From positions 5,125,001 through 5,189,000 of the forward strand of contig NZ_CP100470.1 in the NCBI RefSeq assembly GCF_030323145.1: a stretch of DNA of 64,000 nucleotides, written 5' to 3'. The translations under genes were made by a program, and so were the position numbers. Below are positions 1-9,148 of this stretch, in pieces. Source of the DNA: Mesorhizobium sp. C432A (GTDB lineage Bacteria; Pseudomonadota; Alphaproteobacteria; Rhizobiales; Rhizobiaceae). Below the pieces are notes generated by a model, which worked only from the letters and a program-made list of their open reading frames with translations, was not told the DNA's origin and did no database searches. How positions within the stretch are numbered: the stretch's first letter is position 1; every line of letters begins with the position of its first letter.

Positions 1-552
1 GACGGTTGCGCCGGCGGCTTTCGCCAGCTGAAGGGTGAAGATGGAGACGCCGCCGGTGCCGAGCAGCACGACGACCGAGCCCGGCCCGACATCGGCGGCG
101 CGGACGGCGTTCCAGGCGGTGGTCGCGGCGATCGGCAGGGTCGACGCCGCCTCGAAAGAGAGACGGGCCGGTACCGGCACGAGCGAGTTGGCCGGCAGCG
201 CGACATATTCGGCGAGCGACCCCGGCAGCGAAATTCCGCGCATCTGTGTCATCTCGTTAGGCCGGGGCGGACCGCCGATCCAGCGCGGCTTGGCATGGGC
301 AACGACGCGATCGCCGACGGCGAAATCCGTAACGCCCTCCCCCAGCGCGACGATCTCGCCGGCGCCGTCGGCGACGGGAATGAGCGGAAAGCCGGGCACG
401 CGATAATTGCCGCTGGCCACCGCCACATCGACGAAATTCAGGCTCGCGGCGCGCTGGCGGATCAGCACTTCGCCGCGCTGCGGTTCAGGCGTGGCAATGG
501 TGGTGGCGCGAAAGGCGTCCAGTTTGGCGGCGGTCAGTTCGATGGCTTTCAT
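1..552 (-). CDS. Zinc-type alcohol dehydrogenase / quinone oxidoreductase (5' part only)
   Basis: The reverse strand is open from an ATG at 552 to the window edge and gives an N-terminus beginning MKAIELTAAKLDAF. It reads as the GroES-like half of a medium-chain reductase of the NADPH:quinone oxidoreductase group. A Rossmann-type run LGTGGVSIFTLQLAKAAGA lies close to the edge. The usual catalytic-zinc cysteine/histidine set is not evident, which favours quinone reductase over alcohol dehydrogenase. About 184 residues are visible of the roughly 330 usual for the family. It is divergent from the LysR gene at 659, so that regulator probably controls it. Substrate unknown. Confidence 0.85.
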   Translation of the reverse strand, partial: MKAIELTAAKLDAFRATTIATPEPQRGEVLIRQRAASLNFVDVAVASGNYRVPGFPLIPVADGAGEIVALGEGVTDFAVGDRVVAHAKPRWIGGPPRPNEMTQMRGISLPGSLAEYVALPANSLVPVPARLSFEAASTLPIAATTAWNAVRAADVGPGSVVVLLGTGGVSIFTLQLAKAAGATV

Positions 553-601
553 GGCTCACGCATTCCTGTTTAAGGGGTCAATCGTCAGGATTGAGTGAAG
601 C

Positions 602-625
602 TATCTGCTGCGCTACAAGCAGATA
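602..625. promoter_or_regulatory. Inverted repeat between LysR gene and its divergent target
   Basis: Perfect 8-bp arms TATCTGCT and AGCAGATA are separated by 8 bp. The element lies between the divergent starts at 552 (reverse) and 659 (forward), the usual place for a LysR operator. The assignment is inferred from position and symmetry. Confidence 0.55.
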
Positions 626-658
626 ATCCGAAATTTTTACATTTGAGTCCTGTGCTTT

Positions 659-1606
659 ATGCAGCAATCACACGACCCCGCCAGCCTTGCCGAAATGGCC
701 GCCTTTGCGGCCATCACCGAAGCGCGCTCCTTCACCAAGGCAGCGTTGCGCGTCGGGCGCGACTCGACGGTTCTGTCACGCCGCCTGCAATCGCTGGAGC
801 AGCGGCTCGGCGTGCGGCTGCTGCACCGGACCACCCGAAGCGTATCGTTGACGGAGGCGGGAGCGGAGTTCCTGGTACGCGTCCGCGCCATCCTGGCCTC
901 GGTAGACGAAGCCGAGGCTGCTGCTTCCGCGCATGCCAGCGGGACGCCGCGCGGCTTGCTGCGGCTGGCGCTGCCGGGAACCTTTGGGCGTATGTGGATC
1001 GGGCCGCTGTTGCCGCACTTTCTAGCGACGTTCCCGGATGTCCGCATCGAGGCCGAGTTCTCCAACCGGTTCGTCGATCTCGTTGCAGAGAACTTCGATG
1101 TCGCCGTCCGTCTCGGCGCGCTGGAGGACTCGCGCCTGGTGGCGCGCAAGATCGCGACACGGCGGCGGTTGCTGTGCGCTGCTCCCTCCTACCTCGCCCG
1201 CAGGGGCGCGCCGGAAGCGCCGGAAGCGCTGACCGAACACGCCTGCCTCGGCTTCTCCGGCTTCCAGACCTTTCCCACCTGGGAGATGACCGACAGTTCG
1301 GGCCGCCGCGTTAACGTCGAAGTCTCGGGGCCGATGGTTTGCGACGATGCCGAAGTGCTGGTCGAAGCCGCGGTGCAAGGCCTCGGCCTGATGATGAGCA
1401 CCGATTGGCTGGTCGGGCGCGAACTCGCCGACGGACGGCTGGTGCCGTTGCTGGAGGACTGGACGCTGGCCGACGAAGGCGCTGTCTATGTCGTCATGCC
1501 CTCGGCCAGGGGACAAGCCGCCAAGACACGCGCCTTCGCCGACTGGATCGGTAAGCGCTTCGCGCCGGAGCCGCCCTGGACGTCGAGGCCGGTCTCAAAG
1601 GCTTGA
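659..1606 (+). CDS. LysR family transcriptional regulator
   Basis: The 315-residue length is typical for LysR proteins. The N-terminal winged helix-turn-helix is clear (about residues 5-65, with AFAAITEARSFTKAALRVG and SRRLQSLEQRLGVRLLHRTT), followed by a periplasmic-binding-fold effector domain from about residue 90. It is divergent from the oxidoreductase at 552 with an inverted repeat between them, so it most likely regulates that gene and itself. The ATG at 659 has no strong Shine-Dalgarno, but the N-terminus aligns well with the family. The inducer cannot be read from sequence. Confidence 0.93.
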   Translation: MQQSHDPASLAEMAAFAAITEARSFTKAALRVGRDSTVLSRRLQSLEQRLGVRLLHRTTRSVSLTEAGAEFLVRVRAILASVDEAEAAASAHASGTPRGLLRLALPGTFGRMWIGPLLPHFLATFPDVRIEAEFSNRFVDLVAENFDVAVRLGALEDSRLVARKIATRRRLLCAAPSYLARRGAPEAPEALTEHACLGFSGFQTFPTWEMTDSSGRRVNVEVSGPMVCDDAEVLVEAAVQGLGLMMSTDWLVGRELADGRLVPLLEDWTLADEGAVYVVMPSARGQAAKTRAFADWIGKRFAPEPPWTSRPVSKA

Positions 1607-1697
1607 TCAATGGGGCGGGCCGGGGCTAAGACGGCATGCCGCTGTCGCGAGGCCTTTTGTCCTGTATGATCTCGTTGAATGTAGCTCGGAGGGGATC

Positions 1698-2198
1698 ATG
1701 CAAAGTGCATTGGCGAAGTTCATCATGGCAAGTTCCGTTCTGGCCGCGCTGCAAGCCGCGCAGCCGGCTTTTGCCGCGTCCTGCAACTGGAGCGCCAAGA
1801 TGGAAGAAGACGAAGGCGGCAGCGTGCTGACGGCTTCGGTGTGCGGCGGACCGAAGGCCGAGGCGCATCTGATGCTGGTCTGTTTCGACAAGCCGTTGCT
1901 GAGCTACGATCTGGGCGCGGCCGGCCAGCAGCTGGAGCCCGGCATCAGCGCTTCCTTCACCTTCAAGGGCGGTGACAAAAGCATGACCAAAAAGCTCGAC
2001 CTCGAGGCCATGTACAATTACTTCACGGCTGAGCTGAGCAAAGACGATCCACTGCTCGGCTTGTTGCGCGGCAAGGGCGACGTCACGGTTACGGCCGACA
2101 AATATGGCGAGAACAGCTTTCCGCTGACGGGCTCGAGCGCTGCGATCGGCAAGGTGCTGGCGCAGTGCGGCAAAGGTTCGGCCGGCGAAGCGGACTGA
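1698..2198 (+). CDS. Exported hypothetical protein
   Basis: The start at 1698 is chosen because a GGAGGGG ribosome site lies just upstream and the product then opens with a signal peptide (MQSALAKFIMASSVLAALQA, cleavage likely after AFA). Longer upstream starts would bury it. The mature part of about 140 residues is rich in Lys, Asp and Gly and has three cysteines, one near the mature N-terminus, one in the middle and one near the C-terminus. I recognise no family. It is probably periplasmic. It stands alone between the LysR gene and a reverse operon. Confidence 0.75.
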   Translation: MQSALAKFIMASSVLAALQAAQPAFAASCNWSAKMEEDEGGSVLTASVCGGPKAEAHLMLVCFDKPLLSYDLGAAGQQLEPGISASFTFKGGDKSMTKKLDLEAMYNYFTAELSKDDPLLGLLRGKGDVTVTADKYGENSFPLTGSSAAIGKVLAQCGKGSAGEAD

Positions 2199-2338
2199 AG
2201 CTCCCTACTTCGACCACGCAGCTTGGTCCCGCGCCTCCGTCAGGGCAAAGCCAAGCGGGTTCTAGCCGCGCCCCGGTTTGCCGTTTCGCTCATCGACGGG
2301 GGCACGGGTTTGGAGGCGGCAACATGCGGCCTGAGTTT

Positions 2339-3229
2339 TCAACGCGAGCTGCGCTCTCCCTCCGGTGTCGCCACCAGCAAGGCGGCGGTGGCATTGGCTG
2401 CGGCAATCGCTGCTTCCATCTGATGGCCACGCGCAAGGCCTGCCGCGAAGGCGCCGACGAATTCGTCGCCGGCGCCATGGGTGCTGACGACCTTGACGGG
2501 GACGGCCGCCAGCGCGAAGGCCGCGCCGGTCCGGTCGCAATAGGCGACGCCTTCGCCGCCGGCGGTGACGATCGCCGAGGGGTAGGCATCGATCAGCCGC
2601 CGCGCGGCTTCGGTTGCGCCGGCGAGCGTATCGACGACCGGAATGCCGGCCAAAAATTCCGCTTCGATGGCGTTGACGATGACGATGTCTATCAGCGCGG
2701 TCAATTCGGCCGACAGTGTTCGCGCCGGTGCGGCGTTGAGCACGACGCGGCCGCCGGATGCCTTCACCGCGCGCGCGGCAGCGATGTTTGCGGCGTCGGG
2801 CACTTCGTTTTGCAGCAACAGCACTGCCGTCTGTACCACCACCTCCCTTGCTGCCACGACGTCATCATCGTCCAGCGTGAGATTGCTGCCGGAGACGATC
2901 ACCGCACCATAGTCGCCATCGCTGTCGAAGATCGCCACGCTCATGCCGGAGCCTGCGCCTGCCGCCACGCGCACGAAGCGGCGATCGACGCCGGCGCGAT
3001 CTAGATTGGCCAGCAGCGCCGTGCCGAAATCGTCGTCGCCGACGGCGCCGATCATCGCCGCGCGCACGCCGGCGCGTGCCGCCGAGACCGCCTGGTTGCC
3101 GCCCTTGCCGCCGCATTTCGGCTGCCAGGCACGGCCGGTCACCGTCTCGCCCTTACGCGGACGGTCGGGCGCGTCCACCATGATGTCGTAATGCAGGCTG
3201 CCGAAGACGGTGACCAGCGGAACCGTCAT
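2339..3229 (-). CDS. PfkB family carbohydrate kinase (ribokinase-like)
   Basis: Both PfkB signatures are present: an N-terminal GGKGGNQAV glycine motif and a C-terminal THGAGDEFVGAFAAG motif containing the catalytic Asp of GAGD. The 296-residue length fits ribokinase-like enzymes, which phosphorylate a sugar hydroxyl with ATP. The start at 3229 (MTVPLVTVFGS) is preferred over an upstream one because it overlaps the RpiR stop as ATGA and begins at the first strand of the fold. It is last in a three-gene reverse operon with a sugar isomerase-like TIM barrel and RpiR, so it probably phosphorylates an imported sugar or sugar acid. Substrate unknown. Confidence 0.88.
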   Translation of the reverse strand: MTVPLVTVFGSLHYDIMVDAPDRPRKGETVTGRAWQPKCGGKGGNQAVSAARAGVRAAMIGAVGDDDFGTALLANLDRAGVDRRFVRVAAGAGSGMSVAIFDSDGDYGAVIVSGSNLTLDDDDVVAAREVVVQTAVLLLQNEVPDAANIAAARAVKASGGRVVLNAAPARTLSAELTALIDIVIVNAIEAEFLAGIPVVDTLAGATEAARRLIDAYPSAIVTAGGEGVAYCDRTGAAFALAAVPVKVVSTHGAGDEFVGAFAAGLARGHQMEAAIAAANATAALLVATPEGERSSR

Positions 3230-4101
3230 GTGCCGCGGTCTTTTCGTTTCGAGGTGACCGCCGACATGGTGCGGCCGAGATTGCGCTCCGCCGCCTGATA
3301 GTCGCGCTGCGCCACCGCCACGAACAAAGCGTCGAGGATGTTGAGCTGGGCGATACGCGCCGCCGCGTTCTCGCCCATCAGCGGCGAGCCTTGCGCCGTC
3401 GAGCACAGCACGATGTCGGCAATCTGCGCCAGCGGCGAGTTGTCGTAGTTGGTGATGGCCAGCGTGCGGGCGCCGCTCTTGCGGGCAAGATGGATGGCGT
3501 CGATGACGGCCGACGTGTTGCCGGAATGCGAGAAGCCGACGGCGATGTCGTCGGCGCCGAGCAGCGAGGCCGACATCAGCATCATGTGCGAGTCGTCATA
3601 GACCGATGCGCGGATGCCGATGCGCAGGAATTTGTGCGAGACATCGCGGGCGATCTGGGCGGAGCCGCCGACGCCATAGAAATCGCGGTTCCTGGCGCGG
3701 TAGAGCAGATCGGCGGCACGGTCGAAATCGTCCATGTCGAGGATCGCGAGCGTCTCCTCCAGCGCCTGGATCGAGGTGCGGAACACTTTCTGCACGATCT
3801 CGGCCGAGCTGTCGTCGACCGACAGTTCCTGGTGCATCTCGGCGGTCGGGAGGCGGCTGTATTCATAGACGGCGGTGCGGAAGTCGCGGTAGCCGGAGAA
3901 GCCGAGTTTCTTGGCGATCTTGACCACCATCGCCTCCGACACGCCGGCCTCCTCGGCGATCTGCTTGAGCGGAATGGTCTCGTCGAAACCGCGCCGGCCG
4001 AAGACGGTTTCCACCACCTTGGCCTCAAGCGGGGTGAGATGCGGCATCATCATGCGGATGCGCGGCCCCACGGCTTTCAGATCGAGATTGCTCAACGTCA
4101 T
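3226..4101 (-). CDS. MurR/RpiR family transcriptional regulator
   Basis: The 291-residue protein has an N-terminal RpiR helix-turn-helix (about residues 1-80; IPLKQIAEEAGVSEAMVVKI) and a C-terminal SIS sugar-phosphate-binding domain (about 125-265; GFSHSGNTSAVIDAI is the SIS loop). Such proteins sense a phosphosugar and regulate its catabolic genes. It overlaps the upstream isomerase gene (4098-4101) and the downstream kinase (3226-3229), each by ATGA, so the three are translationally coupled. The ligand is probably a product of the kinase or isomerase. Confidence 0.93.
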   Translation of the reverse strand: MTLSNLDLKAVGPRIRMMMPHLTPLEAKVVETVFGRRGFDETIPLKQIAEEAGVSEAMVVKIAKKLGFSGYRDFRTAVYEYSRLPTAEMHQELSVDDSSAEIVQKVFRTSIQALEETLAILDMDDFDRAADLLYRARNRDFYGVGGSAQIARDVSHKFLRIGIRASVYDDSHMMLMSASLLGADDIAVGFSHSGNTSAVIDAIHLARKSGARTLAITNYDNSPLAQIADIVLCSTAQGSPLMGENAAARIAQLNILDALFVAVAQRDYQAAERNLGRTMSAVTSKRKDRGT

Positions 4102-5099
4102 CCACGTCCCCTCGTCTCCGGCCCGAGCATGGCTTCCTGGACGATAGCCTGCGACGTCACGGCGTCCTGGCTGGCCATCGCGGCGGACAGGCGGTTATCC
4201 TTCTCCAGCCGGTCGACAACGCGCAGCAGGCGCTTGACGGTGGCGATGTTGACTTCGCATTCGCGCACCGGATCGAGCCCGGTCATGTCGGGGAAAGTGT
4301 CGAAGTAGATGGCGCCGGCGTAGCCGTCGCGACGGATCTGGCACAGCAGTTCGATGGTCTGCAGCGTGTGCACCGCGCCGACCATCAGGCCGTCGTCGCG
4401 CTTGGCATAGCCATCGTTGAGATGGACGCCGAGCAGCTTGCTGTGGCGAGCGATCAGCGCCGCGGCGAAGGCCGGCTGTTCGTCGGCATAGAGCACATGG
4501 GCGAAATCGAGCGTGACGCCGAGATTGGGTAGGCCGACCTCGCGGATCGCCAGCAAGGTGGTCGCCGCATCCGGCATCAGCGAGTAGGAGCGCGGTTCGT
4601 TAGGCTTGTACTCCAGGCTGATCTGGCAGCCGGGATCATGCGCGGCAACTTCACGAATCCCCTCGATTTCGTGCTGCCAGAGCGTCGCATAGTCAGTTTG
4701 AAATGCATAGTCGAAGCCATCCTGGCCCAGCCACAGCGTCATCAGACTGGCGCCGGCCGCGCGCACCGCATCGATACCGGCCTTGGTCAAGTCGATGGCT
4801 TCGCGGCGCACCGCCGGGTCCGGATTGGTGAAGGCGCCGAGCTTGAAGGCCGGATTGGAGTAGTAACGCATGGCAAAGCCATTGATGGAAAGCCCGAAAT
4901 CGCCGAGCTTTCGGGCGATTTCAGCCGGCTTTTCACTGACATGATCGGGGAAATTAAGATCAAGATCGGTCAACCCGTCGACCTTGGCCGCGCGAGTGGC
5001 CATCTGCAGCATGGACGGCTTGCCGGTGAGATCAGGCCATTCGGCTTGCGGCCGCGAGGCGAAGGAATTCAGGCGGGTGGCGAAGCGACTGTTTGTCAT
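4098..5099 (-). CDS. Sugar phosphate isomerase/epimerase-like TIM-barrel protein
   Basis: The 333-residue product resembles xylose-isomerase-like TIM barrels: an acidic metal-binding set is suggested by SLEYKPNEPRSYS, VTLDFAHVLYADE and GVHLNDGYAKRDD, and a late strand carries YFDTFPDM. These are the Glu/Asp/His positions that hold divalent metal in the family. It is first in the operon and probably feeds the PfkB kinase. Catalysis (isomerase, epimerase or dehydratase) cannot be decided from sequence. Confidence 0.85.
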   Translation of the reverse strand: MTNSRFATRLNSFASRPQAEWPDLTGKPSMLQMATRAAKVDGLTDLDLNFPDHVSEKPAEIARKLGDFGLSINGFAMRYYSNPAFKLGAFTNPDPAVRREAIDLTKAGIDAVRAAGASLMTLWLGQDGFDYAFQTDYATLWQHEIEGIREVAAHDPGCQISLEYKPNEPRSYSLMPDAATTLLAIREVGLPNLGVTLDFAHVLYADEQPAFAAALIARHSKLLGVHLNDGYAKRDDGLMVGAVHTLQTIELLCQIRRDGYAGAIYFDTFPDMTGLDPVRECEVNIATVKRLLRVVDRLEKDNRLSAAMASQDAVTSQAIVQEAMLGPETRGRG

Positions 5100-5128
5100 G
5101 ATCGACCTTTCAGTGATTTACTTCACAT

Positions 5129-5142
5129 AAATACGAGTATTT
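5129..5142. promoter_or_regulatory. Palindrome upstream of the RpiR operon
   Basis: AAATAC and GTATTT form perfect 6-bp arms around GA, 30 bp upstream of the reverse start at 5099, in an AT-rich patch of a GC-rich region. A candidate operator for the RpiR protein of the same operon; the link is inferred from position only. Confidence 0.4.
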
Positions 5143-5337
5143 GTAAAGTTATCATTTGCGAGGCGGTTTGTAGCGCGCAACATCCTGCTTGGCCGAGATC
5201 TTCGGCTGCGCCTCTGCATCCATGCCGGGAGTTTCGAGTCCCGCAACGGTGCGGATGCTGGTGCGAGCCCTTGCGCCCTGCCTGCCGATTGACCAATCTG
5301 GCCGACACTGTCATGAGCCGCGGTTGGGGGATCGCAC

Positions 5338-5940
5338 ATGCCAACGCTTTATCAACTGAAACCGGCCTTTCAGGCCAGGCTGCGGCCGTTGGCCGACCGG
5401 CTGGCCGATGCCGGCGTCACCGCCAACCAGATCACGCTTCTCGCCGCAGCACTGTCCATCGCCACAGGCCTGGTGGTCACTGCCTTTGCCTTCCGTCCCC
5501 TGGTGTTCCTGTTGATGCCGGTGGTGCTGTTTGTGCGCATGGCGCTCAACGCCATTGACGGGATGCTGGCCAGGGAACATGGACAAGCATCAAAACTCGG
5601 CATGTATCTCAACGAACTCTGCGACGTCGTCTCGGACCTAGCGCTGATCCTGGCCTTTGCCACCTTGTTCCCGGCCTGGGGTGTCGTCGCCTTCGCTATT
5701 ACCGCCATGCTGGTCGAGTTCGCCGGCGTGCTTGGCGTTGCCGCAGGCAGCGGGCGCAACTATGCCGGGCCGTTCGGCAAGAGCGACCGGGCCCTGGCGC
5801 TCGGCGTCATCGCCTTCCTCATCGCCTGCGGCCTGTGGTTCCAAGCGATTGTGCCCTTTGTGTTTCCGGTCATGGCTACACTGTCAGTCGTAACCGCCAT
5901 CAACCGGATACGCGGCGGCCTTAGAGCGGGCGGCGCATGA
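5338..5940 (+). CDS. CDP-alcohol phosphatidyltransferase family protein (YnbA-like)
   Basis: The CDP-alcohol phosphatidyltransferase signature D-G-x2-A-R-x8-G-x3-D-x3-D is present in order around residues 74-100 (IDGMLAREHGQASKLG then LCDVVSD). These Asp residues bind metal and the CDP moiety. Several hydrophobic helices follow, so this is an inner-membrane enzyme of about 200 residues. It is first in a forward gene run with CdsA-like, acyltransferase and phosphatase genes. It should transfer a phosphatidyl group from CDP-diacylglycerol to an alcohol acceptor; the head group is unknown. The layout recalls E. coli ynbA. Confidence 0.9.
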   Translation: MPTLYQLKPAFQARLRPLADRLADAGVTANQITLLAAALSIATGLVVTAFAFRPLVFLLMPVVLFVRMALNAIDGMLAREHGQASKLGMYLNELCDVVSDLALILAFATLFPAWGVVAFAITAMLVEFAGVLGVAAGSGRNYAGPFGKSDRALALGVIAFLIACGLWFQAIVPFVFPVMATLSVVTAINRIRGGLRAGGA

Positions 5941-7763
5941 TGCCAAAGCGTCAGGCGCCCGACCGCCAGAGGGAAACCATGATCCACCAGACCATTGCAG
6001 CCGGAGCACCGGCAAGCCTCGAGCGCATCGCGCTGGAGCGCACGTTCAAGAGCCATGACGGCACCGAGATCTTCTACCGCTACTGGCCGGCCGCCGGGTC
6101 GACGCCAAAGGGTGCGATCCTTCTGTTCCATCGCGGCCACGAGCATGGCGGCCGCATGGCGCATCTGGTCGACGAACTCGCCATGCCCGACCATGCCTTC
6201 TACGCCTGGGACGTGCGCGGCAATGGCCGCTCGGCCGGCGAGCGCGGCTATGCGCCATCCTTTGCCGCCCTGGTTCGTGACATCGACTGCCTGGTGCGTG
6301 AGATCGGCCGGGATGGTTTTGGCCAGCGCGACATCGCGCTGATCGCGCAGTCGTTCGGCGCCGTGCTGGCTGCTGCCTGGGTGCATGACTATGCGCCCGA
6401 CATCCGCGCGCTGGTGGTGGCTTCACCGGCCTTTTCGGTCAAGCTCTACGTGCCCTTCGCCAAAGAGGGCATTGCGCTGTGGCAGAAGCTCAAGGGCCGC
6501 TTCTTCATCAATTCCTACGTCAAGGCGAAGTTCCTGACGCATGATGCCGAGCGCATCGCTTCCTTCGACGCCGATCCGCTGATCACGCGACCGATCGCCT
6601 CCAACATCCTGGTCGAGCTTTACGACCACGCTGCCCGCATCGTCTCGGACGCGCGCGCCATCACCGCGCCGACGCAGCTCTTGATCTCCGGCAGCGATTG
6701 GGTGGTGCGGCATGGACCGCAGCACGAGTTCTTCGTCAATCTCGGCAGCAGCGCCAAGGAGCGGCATGTGCTGCCCGGCTTCTTCCACGACACGCTGGGC
6801 GAGCGCGATCGCCAGCAGGCGCTGGACCTGATCCGGCCATTCCTCGAAAAGCAATTTGCCACGCCGGGGAGAACCATCGACTTGCTTCAGGCCGACCGCG
6901 CCGGCTACACCCGCGACGAGGCCGAGAGGCTCGCCTCGCCGCTGACGCTGCTGTCGCCCAAGGGTATTTTCTGGGCGATGAGTCGCGCCTCGATCCGCAT
7001 GGGCGCCTGGCTGTCTTCGGGCATGAAGATCGGCATCGCCACCGGCTTCGATTCCGGCTCGACGCTCGACTATGTCTACGAGAACGATGCGCGCGGCACC
7101 GGCTTCATCGGCCGCATGGTCGACCGCACCTTCCTCGACGCCATCGGCTGGCGCGGCATCCGCCAGCGCAAGCTGCATCTGGAAGAGCTGATCGGCAACG
7201 CCGCCGCCAGCCTGAAGGCAGCCGGCCGTCCCGTCCACATGCTCGACATCGCCGCCGGTCACGGCCGCTATGTGCTCGATGCCGTCGCCAAATGCACTGA
7301 ACCACCAGCAAGCGTGCGGCTGCAGGATTATTCCGAGCTCAATGTCGGGTTGGGTTCGAAGCTGATCGCCGAGCGGCGTCTGCCGACCAGCGTCAGCTTC
7401 CACCAGGCCGACGCCTTCGATGCCGACATGCTGGCCGGGCAAAAGCCGGCGCCGGACCTCGCCATCGTCTCCGGGCTTTACGAATTGTTCGCCGACAACA
7501 CGATGATTTCCCGCTCGCTCGGCGGGCTGGCCAGCGCCATGCAGTCCGGCAGCCTGCTCGTCTACACCAACCAGCCATGGCATCCGCAGCTGGAGATGAT
7601 CGCGCGCAGCCTGACCTCGCATCGCGGCGGCCAGGCCTGGGTGATGCGGCGGCGCACGCAGGGCGAGATGGACCAGTTGGTGACGGCTGCCGGTTTCGAA
7701 AAGATCGACCAGCGCATCGACCAATGGGGCATCTTCACCGTCTCGGTCGCACGGCGCGTCTGA
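5937..7763 (+). CDS. Bifunctional alpha/beta hydrolase and SAM methyltransferase (YnbC-like)
   Basis: The 608-residue protein is a two-domain fusion. Residues about 30-310 are a serine alpha/beta hydrolase: LLFHRGHEHGGRMAHL near the oxyanion loop, nucleophile elbow IAQSFGAVLAAA, and a late catalytic His in GFFHDTLGERD. This half resembles monoacylglycerol lipases/lysophospholipases. Residues about 400-608 carry class I methyltransferase motifs (MLDIAAGHGRYVLDAVAK, then FHQADAFDAD). Its start overlaps the preceding stop by ATGA. The same architecture occurs in E. coli YnbC. The substrate is likely a lipid or lipid head group. Confidence 0.88.
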   Translation: MMPKRQAPDRQRETMIHQTIAAGAPASLERIALERTFKSHDGTEIFYRYWPAAGSTPKGAILLFHRGHEHGGRMAHLVDELAMPDHAFYAWDVRGNGRSAGERGYAPSFAALVRDIDCLVREIGRDGFGQRDIALIAQSFGAVLAAAWVHDYAPDIRALVVASPAFSVKLYVPFAKEGIALWQKLKGRFFINSYVKAKFLTHDAERIASFDADPLITRPIASNILVELYDHAARIVSDARAITAPTQLLISGSDWVVRHGPQHEFFVNLGSSAKERHVLPGFFHDTLGERDRQQALDLIRPFLEKQFATPGRTIDLLQADRAGYTRDEAERLASPLTLLSPKGIFWAMSRASIRMGAWLSSGMKIGIATGFDSGSTLDYVYENDARGTGFIGRMVDRTFLDAIGWRGIRQRKLHLEELIGNAAASLKAAGRPVHMLDIAAGHGRYVLDAVAKCTEPPASVRLQDYSELNVGLGSKLIAERRLPTSVSFHQADAFDADMLAGQKPAPDLAIVSGLYELFADNTMISRSLGGLASAMQSGSLLVYTNQPWHPQLEMIARSLTSHRGGQAWVMRRRTQGEMDQLVTAAGFEKIDQRIDQWGIFTVSVARRV

Positions 7764-7767
7764 GACC

Positions 7768-9138
7768 ATGGCCCTGCCTGTCACTGACCCTGCCCCGGCG
7801 CGGGAACCCTATTTGGGCATCGTGCTGAGGGCCGCCCTTTGGCTGGCGCTGCTGGCGCCGTTCTTCTATTCGACCTATGGCTTTGCCAACTGGCTGGCGT
7901 CGCGGCGCGACCATGTCGGCAGCATCGTGTTTGCCTGGGAACACGCCATCCCTTTCGTCGCCTGGACGATCGTGCCCTATTGGTCGATCAATCTGTTCTA
8001 CGGCCTATCGTTGCTGCTCAACACGACCAGGCGCGGTGTCGACCGGCTCGCCGGCCGTTATCTCTCGGCGCAGATCATTGCCGTCGCCTGCTTCATCGCG
8101 TTCCCGCTGACGGCGACATTCGTGCGGCCGGAAACCACCGGCCTGCCGGGTTTCCTGTTTGCAGTGCTCGGTGGTTTCGACAAGCCGTTCAACCAGGCGC
8201 CATCCCTGCACATCGCACTCCTGGTGATCATCTGGGACCATTGGCGTCACGTTCTGGCACGTCACCGTCTCGGCGGCATTCTCCGCCCCGTCTGGCACGT
8301 CTGGTGTTTTCTCATCGGCGCCTCGGTGCTGACGACGTGGCAGCATCATTTCATCGACATTCCGACCGGCGCGCTGCTCGGCCTGTTTGCGCTATGGCTG
8401 TTTCCGTTCAAGGGCGAATTGCCTTTCTGGGGTTTTCGTCTGACCGCCGACCCCAAGGCGCGGCGGCTGGCGGGCTACTACGCGCTGGGCGCCGCCCTTG
8501 CCTTGGCCGGCGCTGCCGGCGGAGCGTTTGTCTCCGCCGATTTTCTCATCCTGTTGTGGCCGGCATTGGCGCTGGCCATCGTCGCCTTCGCCTATGCCGG
8601 GGCCGGCGCCAAAGTGTTCCAGAAGGCGGCCGATGCCAGTGTCTCACTGGCCAGCCGCATCCTGCTCCTGCCCTACCGGCTTGGCGCCCGGATCAATGTG
8701 TGGGTATGGACCCGCCAACTGGCGCCGCAAGCGGAGATCACCGACGGTGTTTTCCTCGGCCGGTTTCCGAGTGCCGACGAGGCCAACCGCTTCGGCACAG
8801 TGATCGACCTTGCCGGCGAGATGGAACGGCCGCGCGGCGTGACCTGCCGCTGGATCAGCTACGCGATGCTCGACCTCGTGGCGCCGCCTCACGACAGGCT
8901 GGAGCGAGCGGTGGCGGCGATCGAGCTGGCGCGCCGGCGCGGCACCGTCCTGGTCTGCTGCGCGCTCGGCTTCCAGCGCAGTGCAGCCGTCGTCGCCGAC
9001 TGGCTGGTGGTGACGGGGCGCTCGTACACAGCTGCACAGGCGCGCAAGAAACTCGCCGCGTCGGGCAGGCCCGTGCACCTTCAGATCGGGCTGGATGAAC
9101 CGGGGCTGGAAGAACCGGGGCTGGAAGAACCGACATGA
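7768..9138 (+). CDS. PAP2 phosphatase fused to dual-specificity phosphatase domain (YnbD-like)
   Basis: The 456-residue membrane protein has an N-terminal PAP2-like domain: the phosphatase-type segments QAPSLHIALLV and TWQHHFIDIPTGALLG lie between helices. After further helices (about 230-290) a soluble dual-specificity/tyrosine phosphatase domain follows, with the CX5R loop CCALGFQRSAAVVADWL near residue 395-410. This order matches E. coli YnbD. It may dephosphorylate a phosphatidyl-phosphate intermediate such as phosphatidylglycerophosphate. The last codons are a 15-bp tandem repeat giving EEPGLEEPT-like residues, probably an unstable tail. Confidence 0.86.
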   Translation: MALPVTDPAPAREPYLGIVLRAALWLALLAPFFYSTYGFANWLASRRDHVGSIVFAWEHAIPFVAWTIVPYWSINLFYGLSLLLNTTRRGVDRLAGRYLSAQIIAVACFIAFPLTATFVRPETTGLPGFLFAVLGGFDKPFNQAPSLHIALLVIIWDHWRHVLARHRLGGILRPVWHVWCFLIGASVLTTWQHHFIDIPTGALLGLFALWLFPFKGELPFWGFRLTADPKARRLAGYYALGAALALAGAAGGAFVSADFLILLWPALALAIVAFAYAGAGAKVFQKAADASVSLASRILLLPYRLGARINVWVWTRQLAPQAEITDGVFLGRFPSADEANRFGTVIDLAGEMERPRGVTCRWISYAMLDLVAPPHDRLERAVAAIELARRRGTVLVCCALGFQRSAAVVADWLVVTGRSYTAAQARKKLAASGRPVHLQIGLDEPGLEEPGLEEPT

Positions 9139-9148
9139 GTTGGCCGGC

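Noticed and set aside
6423..7784. 453-residue reverse reading frame opposite the hydrolase-methyltransferase gene
   Set aside because: Shadow frame; the forward frame carries clear motifs and this one has none.
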